Shown piece after piece: positions 53,603 to 64,000 of a stretch of 64,000 nt of DNA. The notes beneath the pieces were generated by a model, which searched no databases, was not told the origin of the DNA, and worked only from the letters and a program-made list of their open reading frames with translations. Positions within the stretch are counted from its first letter, which is position 1. Each line of letters opens with the position of its first letter. The position numbers and the translations under genes are program-made. Source of the stretch: Xiphydria camelus (lineage: Eukaryota; Arthropoda; Insecta; Hymenoptera; Xiphydriidae); assembly GCA_963678675.1 (NCBI GenBank), contig OY783196.1, positions 31,474,827-31,538,826 on the forward strand, in the 5' to 3' direction.

Positions 53603-56600
53603 AGTATGTTTACCGAAGCGATGTTAGCAAAGCAGCGCGTTAGAAATCCCAAAGCGCCGGGCACACTGTCCGACTACTTTGATACCACTCGGTGGTAGCT
53701 ACCTTTACTGAATTAAGTCAGGTTTCCTGTGGTTCATATTAAAGAATCGGAACTGTAGCCGCAGCGTTAGGTCTTTCCGTACTGTTGAGAAAGAATAAGT
53801 GCCGTGAGTATAATTTTTGTCGAGCGGGCGTAATCGTACGTTTTCCGAGGACGGAGAGAACTTTGATATCGAGGAAAAATTTAAAAGGGCCCGTTTAATG
53901 CTCGAGATGCGCGAGTTTCGAAAAACTCCATCTCCGCGATAAGCCTGCCCCTCCCTATACCAAAGGGAATGTTTCTGATACAATGTGCGTGACGTTTAAA
54001 ATTAAATTGGTCTTTAAAAATACTTGGTGCGAACGGACCAGAAGATTGCGAACCACGAACGATACATGAATTACTACGAAAAGAGTGGTGTATTGAAAAT
54101 AATCACGGCAAACGTTTCGATAACGCTGTAGCTTCACTTTGCTCTATTTCTATGAAAAATGCATTCGTATACAACGTGAAATTCAATGAATCGATCGTAA
54201 CGCTCGATCATTGGTTCGTTCCACCGATGGATATGATGTATGGCGTACGACGTATACGTATTCATTCGTGTAATTGCGTGTTCAGGGTATAAAAACGTCC
54301 GTATGTGCCTGAAAATGGTAAAAATCGTGAGGAAAGTCTTACGTCGACAGAGACCGGGTAGCGCGATGTGTCCTGGCTGAATCAGTGCCGATACGAGCGT
54401 TCGAGACCAAACAATACAACCACGAGCTTTTACATGTAGATAAAGAAATGTCGATTGTGTTTAGTGTGATCGTTAAGCGCAAGCAACTCGCGATATGCGC
54501 GCCAAGAAAATAATCATATGTATATCAGATTATGCGTGAGAGATGATGTGTGTTAGTGTCCTGATTAAAGCGAGCAACGCAATGCACCGCGATTCCTATG
54601 TGCATTCACCTACGAAATGTGCAATCCTTTGAGAAAGAAACCGATGAAGAAGGGGTAAAATAATCGGCAAACTCGTAACAAAAAAGAAAGAAAAAACCAG
54701 GAAAAGATCAGCACGCCTTAGGGAGAGAAATTCGATCGATCCACGAAATGCCACCGAAGGGTGCATTCAAAGATGTTATCATGAAACGACAGAATCTTCA
54801 TAATCGATTCGGGACGATTTATTCACAGTTAACATTTCTTTAAGACAGCTAACAGTATTTATACGTATAGGAACATATTCAAGATGCACGACAGTACGAC
54901 AAAAAAATTCAAACAGCGGCACATCTATCGTCCGATACAGTCAACATTCCCATGGGTAAAAAAACGATCAGGTAGATTATTATTCAGGTTTCGATCCATA
55001 AGAGTCAAATTGTCATTCCGGGTTACCGCGTGTATGGCGAAAATGCCACTGTACCACGGCGAAGAAGAATAAGGGGTGTTAAGTCATTAAATCACGACAA
55101 CGGATCACTTCGAATTTACTCACTACACCGCTACGTGTCAGCGCTACGTTCTCTTTTTTAGGGCGTCTGCGGGAAGAACGGTGAAGTTGCCAGGACCCGA
55201 ACTGATCGCTACCGTCTTGGCGCGTTCCATAGGTTCCACACGACAGACTGGCCAGACAAATAGACCGATTTAGCCTTTGAAAGTAATCTTGATTTCCGCG
55301 ATTAGGGTAGGTAAGAAACGTTACGACGAGAGAGATGCAAATCGGGATGGTGGACGGTGTCACGAATGAAAAACGAACGTTCAAGTGCTTGCGGGGTAAG
55401 AAGATGCTTCACCCGATCGAGTTTCAATGGATTCTCCTCGATCGATTTAATATTATCGCGTTCGATATCTTTTTCTCAACGACCGAAACGAAACCGAAGG
55501 AATTATTGAACCGATGGAAGAACAATTTCGCGACTGACGGATCTGTACGAATTCGTGTGAATAAAGTAAACGCGCAAACATCAAACACAAAAACCAAATG
55601 AATTCGCAAAATTGAGGTCTTTTCGAGAGCGAACTTGAACAAAACGTCTTGAAAATTGTCAAGATCGTCGCGCGCGTCGTAAGGTCTGCTCACACATCGA
55701 AAGGCGTCTCGATAAAGAAAAAAAAGCAACATCGCAATGAAATAATACGAAGGACCATACGTTAATTCGAAAACACATATTTATATCCAGATTTATTTCG
55801 ATCGAAAGCGAGTGCTCGCAAGCGACGAAAATAAGAAGGAAAAAAAGAATTTTTTTTAATCCATACCGGTCTAAACTACCCTACGCTCCTGTAATGTGTT
55901 TCGCTGAAAATTGAAAAAGAGACAAGCAGATCCTGAGTTTGTGCGTTCAGTAGAGGACTAGCAAATTACTCCTTCGGTAAATAGATTGAGAAAAGCTGTA
56001 CGTTTACGATTAATGTATCAGTTACAAATGACGCGTGGCAATGAGACAATTGGCAACGATGATAACGGCGACGGTTATTTTTGGTATCGTGATCACAGAT
56101 TCACGGTCGGTGAATGATTCTCGGGAGTAAACTGTATATAGTCAAACGACGAGTATCGAAGGGGAGGAGAAGGTCATTCACAGGCGGAGATCGGCATTGT
56201 GCTCGGACCGCTCTCGTCGCGAAAGATGGTCGAATAAAAATTATCACATTTTGGAGCGAGATAGAACCATCGATCGGGAGGACGTTTCGGAGCGCAACGC
56301 CGGAATCTACCCTAGTCTAATGACAGGTACACTCCAGGGTCGCATAATTACCTCGGCGCTGCTAGCTAGGGGAATAATGAGTGAATATAGCGGGATGATT
56401 GGATGAATGACGATTGGCTAAAAAAAGCACTACGTTTGACTACGAAGCAAATAATATTTGAATGCTCAGAAGCATTTGGTAGCGTGGTCTCCGATATCTC
56501 CCCTATAGTGGCTCCCATCTGAATGAAAAATGAATCATGTATTGACAAAGCAACAGTGCTCGTGTGACGCGAATACGAAAGCAATTATCGCGAAACGCCG

Positions 56601-59525
56601 TTTGATCGTCTGGGACGGATCGTTTTAATGTTGATTGTGGGCTGACCGTCGTAACTAACGTCAGTTATCTAGTCGAGAGAGACAGTATTTATAGGTCAGT
56701 ATATAAATAAGATATTTTTACTACGCGAGAGTATTATTTAACAAGCTCCTCGCGTATACCGTGATTTCGCGATGAAGGTGCACGAGAAAATACGGATCGA
56801 TCACAAGGCCCCGATTCTCGAACTCGTGCGAGGAACTTTCGTATACGAATCTCAAATTGTAACCAATGAAGTAGTGAACAGGACGGTATGATTGCAACGA
56901 TATTGACGAGATTCAAAGATTCTTGTACGGAAGATGATCGCGTAAGCTGGAGAATGGGGGCCCAGGGCCCAGAAGTTCGTTCGTTCGGCCAACGAATTGG
57001 CGAATATCTAGTCCGCCTGAAAACGCAAACGCGATAGATCGGGCGTGAGTATTTCTCCCCGCGCGTTATCGTCGCGAATTCACGAATGATTACGAGTTTG
57101 CGTAGATCGGATAGTGATCCTCTGCGAAGAAACATTGTGTTAAAAAAACGGCTGCCGCTCCTTCTCCTACGGGACGAATCTGTTCAAGGATTACTCTTAA
57201 CATTTTAATAACGCGCATAACGAAACATGATGAAAGTGCAGCTTTTCCACTCCGATATTTGACATGTTCTGAAAGTAGCGCGAGGTGCTGTAAAAGGTAC
57301 AGGACTGTCACGGAGAATGACGGAAACGTTGCGGCACGAAGAGCAATTTTCGAAATAAAATACAGTAATCCCTCGTTACCCGCGGTTTCGGTTATCCGCG
57401 ATTTGAAATTCCCGCGTTTTATCATATGATTTCCACCTCCCCACAGAAAAGAGCAAGCGCGGACAAGCAGTAGCACGAGCACGACACAAATAAAAGTTAC
57501 TCATCTAATTTTCGTTATAATTTTTGTGCTTAGAATTAGCAAGATTAGCGAATTTTCACTAATTCACTAAATATTTTATAAATGGGCGTCTATAGTTTCG
57601 TTATCCGCGGAATATTGTAAGAACATAACCCCCGCGGATAACGAGGGATTATTGTATTTTACCGAAACGCTTAAAGAGTGTGGTGCCTTTTACAGAACCG
57701 TTTTGCAAAGAAAAGAAAGGTAAAGAGTTTCGTAGAGGTACTCACTCCTGTCGATATTGCGCTGTAGATGTGCCGCGACACGATGTCTTGCGTCGTTGAA
57801 TTCGAGGTGAAGGCCAAGTCGAAGTAACGTTGGATTTTGTTCTACTAGTTGTGTGATTTCCATTTCGATTTTGTTCCCCAGTACTTGCGATCTCTGCGCT
57901 CAAAAGAAAACAACATTCGATAACTTGTCGCTTGCACTACGTCTCTCTCTTTCTCTCTCTCCGCGTGTATGACTAATAAAAAGAGCGCGCTCTTTACCTG
58001 GTTCGAGCATCTGAACTCTTCGATGGATTTTGTTTTCAAGAGGGCTTTGATGAGTCTCACTATCACGGGTGGGCTTATAAAATTTGTTTCAACACTGAAA
58101 ACATAAACATCAGTTATAACGCAATACCACTAATGATCGATCGACGTGAATCGTGCCGTGCTCGTGTGAAAGTACCGGTAGAACTGAATCGCTCCTTACT
58201 TCAGTACTCTGAGTGTCGAGTTCTTTTCTATGGCATCGGCCAATCTCATAGCAGTCTTGTCCGTGAGACCCACATTGGTCAGACTCAAGGATTCGAGGTG
58301 CGTATTGATCTCCAATGCTTCGAACAATTGGACGAACTTCTCGTCCGAGATATTCTGTGGGACCCCATAGCGTCGTTATGTGTGCGAATGAACACACAGC
58401 GCGAGGTAACAAAACTTGTGTGGAAAATTAATTTCTCGACTCACTTTAATGTTGTTCCAATTCAAATCAATCAGTTTGTGATCATCGTCACGAACTTGTT
58501 TGATGGTGGCATCGACGTCCGTATTATTCGGTGGATCGATGGGAAATACTTTTGGTTGACTAGCCTTTGTAATACCATCCCAACCCAGTCCGACGGGTTG
58601 CCCGGAGTTTAAGAGAGAGGCATGGTATTGATCTTGGTTCATCATCGAATGGAAACCGAGAATAGCTGCGCATAAAAAAATAAACACTCACGTTAAATAC
58701 TTGTCACATCCATTTTGAAATATACATCCGATTAATACGTACCGGCGAGATCGATTATCTCCTCTTGACTGGCACCCGTTAAAGCTTGCTCGTACTCCTC
58801 TCCGAGATCTATGGCAATTTGTTCCTCCGCTTCCTTTTCTTTCGGCGGCGGTGGGGGTGGAATCCACTGAAAAAGCATATCGATCTTTTTTACAAAGTCT
58901 GATAGATGATACTCATATCTCTCTCTCTCTCTCTCTTAAGATGCCTTTCGAGTCACTGAGTTCAATAATTGTAAAATACTTACTTTTTTACCACGTACAA
59001 CACCAGGTACGTAAGGTTTTAATTCTGGGATATCAGGTGTTTCGAGAGCCTGTTTGTTAATATGGTCGATTAGTTTCTTTCGATTGAGCGGCCCCGTAGG
59101 ATCCTTGTCACACTCGTAACTGCAGCGTTGCGACGGTGGCATAAAACTATCCTGGGAAGGAAGAATACTCATCTCACAGGTATGTCATGAAAAGATGATC
59201 GCATATGAGCAAAGTGTTATGCAATAAAGACGATCAAATAAATATTATGCGTGAAATATTGGGTTGATGCGAAAGTTCGTCCCGTTTTCATCAGTAGAAG
59301 GCATTGAATCGCAAAACCAAAGTGCTATCTACCTCAGACGTGTGAAATATCAATGTATGTACAATTTCTCATTGTCGATATAATAGAAAACAAACTTACA
59401 TCAGGATCGACTTCTTTGGCGAGCATGTTGATCTCCTCCGGAGATAACTGCGACAGCAGCTCATCCACGTCGACGTCGTCATACTCGCTGAGATCTTTAC
59501 CATAAAGCTTAGCCGCTGTTGTCAT
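50779..59525 (-). CDS. tmod: Tropomodulin, complete gene in eight coding exons
   Basis: Tropomodulin caps the slow-growing (pointed) ends of actin filaments and binds tropomyosin, setting thin-filament length in muscle and stabilising the membrane skeleton. Coding exons in order: 59525-59400, 59151-58984, 58866-58743, 58665-58445, 58354-58200, 58094-57998, 57893-57746 and 50813-50779. All junctions are GT-AG and in phase; the total is 1074 nt, 357 residues plus stop, close to the roughly 350-360 of animal tropomodulins. The product carries the tropomyosin/actin-binding N-half (LSEYDDVDVDELLSQLSPEE, ETPDIPELKPYVPGVVRGKK), a proline run, and the C-terminal leucine-rich repeat cap (LIDLNWNNIK, LESLSLTNVGLTD, LRVLNVETNFI, LLRLGLHLEF). 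The first seven exons are certain. The distal last exon is inferred from phase, acceptor and alignment to vertebrate C-termini. The intron before it is 6.9 kb. Identity comes from family recognition, not a search. Confidence 0.9.
52268..52290. repeat. (CT)11 microsatellite in the long tmod intron
   Basis: Short CT run inside the intron between tmod exons 7 and 8. Confidence 0.92.
53565..53600. repeat. (CT)n microsatellite in the long tmod intron
   Basis: CT run of about 36 bases with one TT interruption, intronic to tmod. Confidence 0.95.
57090..57121 (-). CDS. Alternative proximal tmod terminal exon (candidate)
   Basis: The minus strand has a good acceptor, TGTTTCTTCGCAG|AGGATC, 624 bases after the exon-7 donor. 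Joining it in phase gives KDHYPIYANS then TAA. The acceptor is convincing but the peptide does not resemble other tropomodulin ends that I know. It may be an alternative isoform or chance. The pogo-like MITE at 57363-57654 would lie in this intron. Confidence 0.22.
57363..57654. mobile_element. pogo/Tigger-like MITE in tmod intron 7
   Basis: A 292-bp element whose ends read CAGTAATCCCTCGTTACCCG and, inverted, CAATAATCCCTCGTTATCCG, flanked by TA at 57361-57362 and 57655-57656. A sub-terminal GGTTATCCGCG / GTTATCCGCGG motif recurs internally. CAGTA(A/G)TCCC(T/C)CGTT-type termini and a TA target duplication are characteristic of the pogo/Tigger branch of Tc1/mariner. There is no coding capacity, so it is non-autonomous. 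Confidence 0.85.
57746..57893 (-). CDS. tmod: tmod coding exon 7 (residues 298-346, splits codon 347)
   Basis: The acceptor GAGCGCAG|AGATCG opens RSQVLGNKIEMEITQLVEQN, then PTLLRLGLHLEFNDARHRVA and AHLQRNIDR. The last complete codon is AGG, followed by one base (A) before donor GTGAGT at 57745. If the donor is not used, the frame continues 18 more codons (SEYLYETLYLSFLCKTVL) to a TAA at 57690-57692, giving a possible retained-intron C-terminus. Confidence 0.94.
57998..58094 (-). CDS. tmod: tmod coding exon 6 (residues 265-297)
   Basis: The acceptor GTTTTCAG|TGTTGA supplies the last base of Asn265. The exon encodes VETNFISPPVIVRLIKALLK and TKSIEEFRCSNQ, one leucine-rich repeat, and ends in phase 0 at CAG|GTAAAG. 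Confidence 0.94.
58200..58354 (-). CDS. tmod: tmod coding exon 5 (residues 214-264, splits codon 265)
   Basis: The acceptor TCCCACAG|AATATC and donor CTGAA|GTAAGG bound 51 codons plus two bases. They encode NISDEKFVQLFEALEINTHL, ESLSLTNVGLTDKTAMRLAD and AIEKNSTLRVL. These are alternating helix/strand leucine-rich repeats of the second actin-capping site. Confidence 0.94.
58445..58665 (-). CDS. tmod: tmod coding exon 4 (residues 140-213)
   Basis: The acceptor TATGCGCAG|CTATTC completes codon 140 (G+CT, Ala). The exon then encodes ILGFHSMMNQDQYHASLLNS, GLGWDGITKASQPKVFP and, at its end, KLIDLNWNNIK, the entry to the leucine-rich repeat cap. It ends in phase 0 at AAA|GTGAGT. The ILGFHSMMNQDQYHA stretch is diagnostic for invertebrate tropomodulin. 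Confidence 0.95.
58743..58866 (-). CDS. tmod: tmod coding exon 3 (residues 99-139, splits codon 140)
   Basis: The acceptor TTTTTCAG|TGGATT opens WIPPPPPPKEKEAEEQIAID and the exon runs to EEIIDLA plus one base (G) before donor G|GTACGT. The proline run and following glutamate-rich helix match the linker and second tropomyosin-binding segment of the family. The exon carries no internal ATG in frame and is identified by splice signals and homology. Confidence 0.94.
58917..58936. repeat. (CT)10 microsatellite in tmod intron 2
   Basis: CT run 48 bases downstream, in transcription order, of the exon-2 donor. Confidence 0.92.
58984..59151 (-). CDS. tmod: tmod coding exon 2 (residues 43-98)
   Basis: The acceptor TTCCCAG|GATAGT and donor AAAAAA|GTAAGT bound exactly 56 codons in phase 0. 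It starts DSFMPPSQRCSYECDKDPTG and ends PDIPELKPYVPGVVRGKK. This is the most conserved part of the N-terminal half and contains the first actin-binding site in characterised tropomodulins. Upstream in-frame codons (MSILPSQ) belong to the intron. Confidence 0.95.
59257..59335. mobile_element. Solo mariner-type terminal sequence in tmod intron 1
   Basis: The sequence TTGGGTTGATGCGAAAGTTC followed by GTCCCGTTTT begins just after a TA (59257-59258). It resembles the outer terminal inverted repeat of insect mariner elements (TTGGGTTG...AAAGTTCGTxCCGTTTT). No opposite end or transposase fragment is visible, so this is a truncated relic. The right boundary is approximate. Confidence 0.5.
59400..59525 (-). 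CDS. tmod: tmod coding exon 1 (residues 1-42)
   Basis: The ATG at 59523-59525 sits in a strong context (ACCACCATGA). It follows acceptor TATTGCAG|ACGTCC at 59552, so the exon has 27 nt of 5' leader. The 42 codons run MTTAAKLYGKDLSEYDDVDV through EVDPD and end in phase 0 at GAT|GTAAGT. In the family this acidic segment is the first tropomyosin-binding helix. The frame stays open upstream through the intron but has no ATG there, so no N-terminal extension is supported. Confidence 0.95.
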
Positions 59526-60270
59526 GGTGGTTTTTTTGGTCGATGCGGACGTCTGCAATATTATTAAAAAATCATTCCTTACACTCCAAAAAATTTTATA
59601 ACTCAACGTAATATAGTATCAAATCGAATTTATATTCACAGATCAACTTGACATTTTTTAAATGATTTTTCTGTCATTCGATGAGGATTCGCGAATCCGA
59701 CTGTTTTTTAATATAAAAATTAAACCGGCTTATTAACCTGAGAATAAATCCGTATTTAAATATTTCGACTGCAATTAATAATAGGACACTCCATAAAAAT
59801 GTCGGAATAATTAAATAGCGTCTCTTGCATGAACAAAGAAAAACTCAAAATTGCTCCACTTTTTCCTCTCCACAAATCGACGGGTAATCCAATTTAATCG
59901 AAAAATAAACGCAAAAATTATTCACGGAATAATAAAATGGACTGAAAGTGTCTCTCTATGGGCCATTTGTTTTTAGTAAGATTGATATTTTCGCAGCAAT
60001 ACATGCCACACAGCAATCAGAGAGTAATAAGAGAGTGACGATCACGCCTACAGTTCGCGATCGACTGACCACTCACTGCCGAAGGTGGCTGATTGGCAAT
60101 CGAATTCGGCAAATTTCCAAATCGACCGATGCCCTCCGACCCGAATAGTTTCGATCGATTTTCATTGACAACCCGTTCACCACACCGAATGACCCACGCA
60201 AACGCGATTGGCGAGTACTAGCTTCATGTCGACGTGCAACTCGTGGTAAATATTAGTTCACGAGACTTAC

Positions 60271-60387
60271 TCGACCCGAAATGGACCCTTTGCGAATCTC
60301 GCGCGGCTAAATGCTGTCAGACCCGATCACACGGAATTAAAAACCTCACCCACTTCTCTCACTATAGATACAGACACACACTTCACT
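60271..60387 (-). promoter_or_regulatory. Candidate tmod transcription start and non-coding first exon
   Basis: On the minus strand GTCAGTGAAG contains the TCAGT initiator with A at 60387. The following 117 bases contain no ATG and end at a perfect donor, GGGTCGA|GTAAGT (60265-60270). Splicing this to the acceptor at 59552 would give an ATG-free leader of about 144 nt. No TATA box and no DPE at the standard position are visible. This is inference from splice and initiator signals only. Confidence 0.38.
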
Positions 60388-61483
60388 GACCACTTCACTA
60401 TTGCGGCATCGCCCTCAACTGCATATACATTCTATTCGCGTTAACTTACGAAGCGTGCGAAACAAACTTGAATCAATTTCCTTTATCTGCTTCGTTTTGT
60501 ATCGCGTACTCGTATTATTTGAATGTCAAATCTTGCAACGCAATCGCCCGACAACAAGAAGTAACTATTACCGGTTTCCTGATCTGATCTCAGAATTTAC
60601 AATGAGGTAATTGAAAATGACCTGGATATCGGCGGTACGTCTCCGTTTTACGGCAAACTGAGTATAAATCTTGCCTACGGTGAAAGTCAGTGCGCATCCT
60701 ACTCGGCGCACGATATCGACACGCCACTCTGTACAAGGCGCGTGATTCAAAGCATTCCAAAGTAGCTCCTCGTCCTACTACCGTATCGAAGATCATAATT
60801 ACGCGAGATCCATCCTATAAATATTTTACGCAGGCCAGATGATAGATGAAATTCGGTGGATCAAAGATGACGGATATGTTTCTTTGTTACGGAAAATCAA
60901 AATGCCCGCGTTTCCCGCCACGCGCGTTTGACAGCAGGTTGCGATGCCACACACGGCGTGGCGGTGCTATTTTTAAGTTCATCTCTGACATTTGTAGTTT
61001 CGCACATCTAAATTTTACCGCTGCTTTGCGTGAATTGGAATTTTGCGAGGTTACATATTTTCCAAGCAAAGAAATGCGAAGGTAACGGGCGGTCGTACAA
61101 ATTAAGATTCCTCGAGTCGTACGTTGACTTTGACAGTTCGCGCGAGTGAATGGACGAACGTGAAAAGTGTTTACGCATAGTGAGCGCGTGCATCGTGGTG
61201 ACATCACTGATAAGACGTGCTAATATATCCGAATTGACCGGTGGTACGTCATAACTCGGAATACATCAATAAACAGGGTAGGTACCGCCGGGGAATGGTC
61301 GAGAATCCGTTACAATTAATACATTAAAATTGATAGAAAAGTAAATACCGGGATTATATATATATAAGTCAAGCCTGGCCAAATGAAAATGTGGTTGGCA
61401 TTGTAAAAGGATATACAAGTCACAAGATAAGATTGTATCCGTGTAAAGCGAATGTCTGAGAACGTAAACCCCAGTCGGCACGG

Positions 61484-61503
61484 TTGCTTGCTTGCTTGCT
61501 TGC
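61484..61503. repeat. (TTGC)5 microsatellite
   Basis: Five TTGC units upstream of tmod. Confidence 0.9.
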
Positions 61504-63493
61504 AAGGGTGCTTGCGAGTTCCTCGAATTATATTCCGCGGAAGAGGGCTACGTGTATCCTAGGGTGTTAACCAACCCCTTAAATCGGGCAACTCATCGTA
61601 CCGAGCGTCTATAAGTATACTTAGATATCTGGGAGTTTGGAAGCTGACGTTATAGTAATCGCGGCGATACCTATACCGAAAACAGTAAATCGAAACGTCG
61701 AACGATTTGCGCATTATCTATACGCGGTGCAAGTTCCACGATAAAAAAGATCGTCGTCAATGAATATCCGATAATTTTCTTTGTCCCTCGCAGGGACAAG
61801 GAGAATCTCTCTTGGAGGTGATATTTCGTTTTCGTGGACTTTTGGTATTCGACAAATGTTCAAGGTCAGGAGCGAGACGGCGGATGATGGCGGAGGGGAT
61901 GTCCGCGTGTGCGCGCATTCGAAAGATGGCACCCATCTTACGGTAACGCAGTTTTGATTAGAGTCTGTAGGGTTGTAGCACTAGCGGCGACAGGACCGAG
62001 AATAGCTCGGGCCTCCTCGCAGGCTGGCACCCTTCCAACGGTCTATACTTGGACATCCCCGCGCCATGATTATTTATAGTAAGCACGAGCGCGGCCACTG
62101 GCCTTCTCGCGAACTAACTAGCCGGTACCAGCGAAGATCCGCCGCCCGTGACCTAGGCCCGTATTAATAATGACTCTCTCTCTCGAGAAGACTCGAAGCT
62201 TTCTTTCGTCGGGCTGATCATCCATACGAAATCGCATATTACTTTTTGCCATGCAAACGCCCATCTACGAAATTGAACCGAAGGAAGTTAAACTCTATCG
62301 CTCGCGTGACACACTCGCCACGCTCCTTCGTTTTAGATAACGCGCGCATTGGTTACAATTACCAATTCGTTCGCGTAACGGCGATACAATGGCGCGTTGT
62401 ATTATTAATTTTACGAAATCGCGTAACTAACAGTTTCATTCAAAAATGGGAAGAAAGAAAGAGGTTGGGTTGTAAGTCTGAAGTATCCGTAGCGCGCGCT
62501 CGCACAGAGCGTTCGCGTTTCAAATCGGCCCGCGGCCGTTGCCCCGAGAGAGGCGGAAACCGTTCGGGTAACGGATATGAGCTCGGACTAACTCGGCGTA
62601 AGCGGGACCTTAACGATCTCGCGGCAAAGGGACGAACAAGAAGAGGCACGCCGGAAAGAGAAAGATACCCGCGTTGTGTGATTCATGCGAGACGAGTCGA
62701 GCGAGACCGCGCCTGTTAATTGAAAATTTCGAGGGAACTTCTTTGGTGGGACGTAAAAAATTTAATTGGCGCTTATAACGTGCCAACTTGATATCATGCT
62801 AACCAGGTAACACCCCTGTCGATGAAAGAGAAAATGACGAGAAAAGAGAACCTAAAAAGAAAGTCCCGTGAACAAAGTCATTCGTTTCTACGTTTCCCCC
62901 TCCCCTCAACATCTTTAAACCCTATTTAAGCCTTGATTCTTCCCACCCGTCACGATTTTCTCGAAACGACGAACGTTAATGGACAAACGTTTCGATGGTC
63001 TCCGTAAAAAACGCCTCGCAAAGGACGGTGCACCGAGCAACCGCTCGTAACCAAGTTGATGTGTCGCACATGGTCATCCAAGTCGTACGTGCGTTATTTA
63101 ATGTTAATTCCATTCGAACGGGGGATCTTAGCAGAAGATTGCAGTAGAAGCGAAGGATGGAGAAATTCTATGTACGAGTATAAGTACGTACTTGATGCAA
63201 CTTCGAGTGCCCACCTTGCGACTACTCAACATTTGAGGTCGTCGACAAGCGATAATTTCTATTTAAGGACTGAACGTCGACTAAAGTAGACCTTCCCGTA
63301 CGGTGATCTCTCCCATCTGCATATTGGAAACTACATGCCGTCTCCCGTAGAATTCAGTCGCGCAATGTATGCCTGGCGTAACAATTGAGTCGTAAATAAA
63401 CGAGCGACGAGATTCCTCGTAAGGCTATATGCACAATTATCAACGACGCGGCATCGACGCTTCACACGGCCGTTTCGAAATGCAATTGCTGCA

Positions 63494-63494
63494 G

Positions 63495-63527
<33 letters not shown>

Positions 63528-63543
63528 CGATGATGATGATGAT
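63494..63543. repeat. (GAC)n(GAT)n trinucleotide repeat
   Basis: GAC units change into GAT units, giving a spurious poly-Val frame on the minus strand. Confidence 0.93.
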
Positions 63544-64000
63544 ACGAGAGTCCCGTTCCATGCGCGAAGACTCCGTTATCTAAGCGCATCTCTCGGACCA
63601 TGCGCGGTCGTGTCAATTCTGATTAACGATTTGCAACTTATCGGCATGGATTTGTTAGCGTACGCTTTGTACAAAGATAAATCGCATCAGTTCGATAGAG
63701 GGTTCATTTCGATAAATCCAATGAGTAGCTAAAGACTGGTTTAAATCTCAAACGCCGTAACGGCGTGGACGTCGATGACGATCGTTATGCAAGCCGTTCT
63801 GTGGAAGCTGTAATAACAATGCTCCTTCTGCTCGACCCAGCGACCCGTCTACAATCGACCGGATTATGGCTATGATCTTGATCAAGCCCGATTTCACTTC
63901 CATGGCCAAAGATCACGCTTCCTTTCACTTCTCGCGAAGGAAAGAATAATCAGACGTCGCGCTCTTGGTTGACCATACGTGTATCGTGACGGGTTCCCCT

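Larger units (their letters stand above)
60388..64000. other. Upstream of tmod: no exon recognised
   Basis: Non-coding sequence with two small microsatellites. It could hold tmod regulatory DNA or alternative leader exons, as tropomodulin genes often use several promoters. The 157-codon plus frame at 62246-62719 is Arg-rich and has no domain. Confidence 0.45.

Noticed and set aside
59553..59606. In-frame N-terminal extension of tropomodulin
   Set aside because: The upstream in-frame codons lie on the far side of a clear TATTGCAG acceptor and contain no ATG.

Overview
This window is animal nuclear DNA, most likely from an insect and probably a hymenopteran (ant-like). The evidence is two insect-type muscle/adhesion genes with short exons and GT-AG introns, very CpG-rich non-coding DNA, long (CT)n/(GT)n microsatellites, and many short inverted-repeat transposons. 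There are no operons, ribosome-binding sites or bacterial-style long reading frames. Almost all open frames over 60 codons are chance frames in CpG-rich or microsatellite DNA. The clade assignment is inference; nothing in the sequence names the species.

Two protein-coding genes can be supported, both on the minus strand. (1) At the left, a 39-codon first coding exon (6954-7070) encodes a signal peptide followed by LKTVEHNIRDDSDLSQ and ends at a CAG|GTAAAC donor. This matches the N-terminus of Fasciclin-1, a GPI-anchored homophilic adhesion protein. The rest of the gene lies beyond base 1, so bases 1-6953 are the start of a first intron of at least 7 kb. (2) At the right, a complete tropomodulin gene (tmod) is read from 59525 down to about 50779. 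Seven contiguous coding exons with exact splice phases give residues 1-346. A short distal exon at 50779-50813 completes a 357-residue protein ending IRQSRLGVATS. Two other C-termini are possible: a proximal terminal exon at 57090-57121, and read-through of the last internal donor. A likely non-coding first exon with an Inr-like start and a perfect GTAAGT donor is at 60271-60387.

The roughly 43 kb between the tmod 3' end and the Fas1 5' end holds no exon I could recognise. It contains microsatellites and at least five short inverted-repeat (MITE-like) elements, including three striking hairpins at 17290, 37660 and 40283. It also holds two 5'-truncated non-LTR retrotransposon 3' ends (about 28.94 and 33.57 kb) and a diverged direct repeat carrying a conserved hairpin (14.66/15.03 kb). 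A pogo/Tigger-like MITE and a mariner-type end sit inside tmod introns. Another element with an 8-bp target duplication is in the Fas1 intron. From 60.4 to 64 kb I see only non-coding sequence upstream of tmod. Short unrecognised exons could have been missed anywhere in the non-coding stretches.
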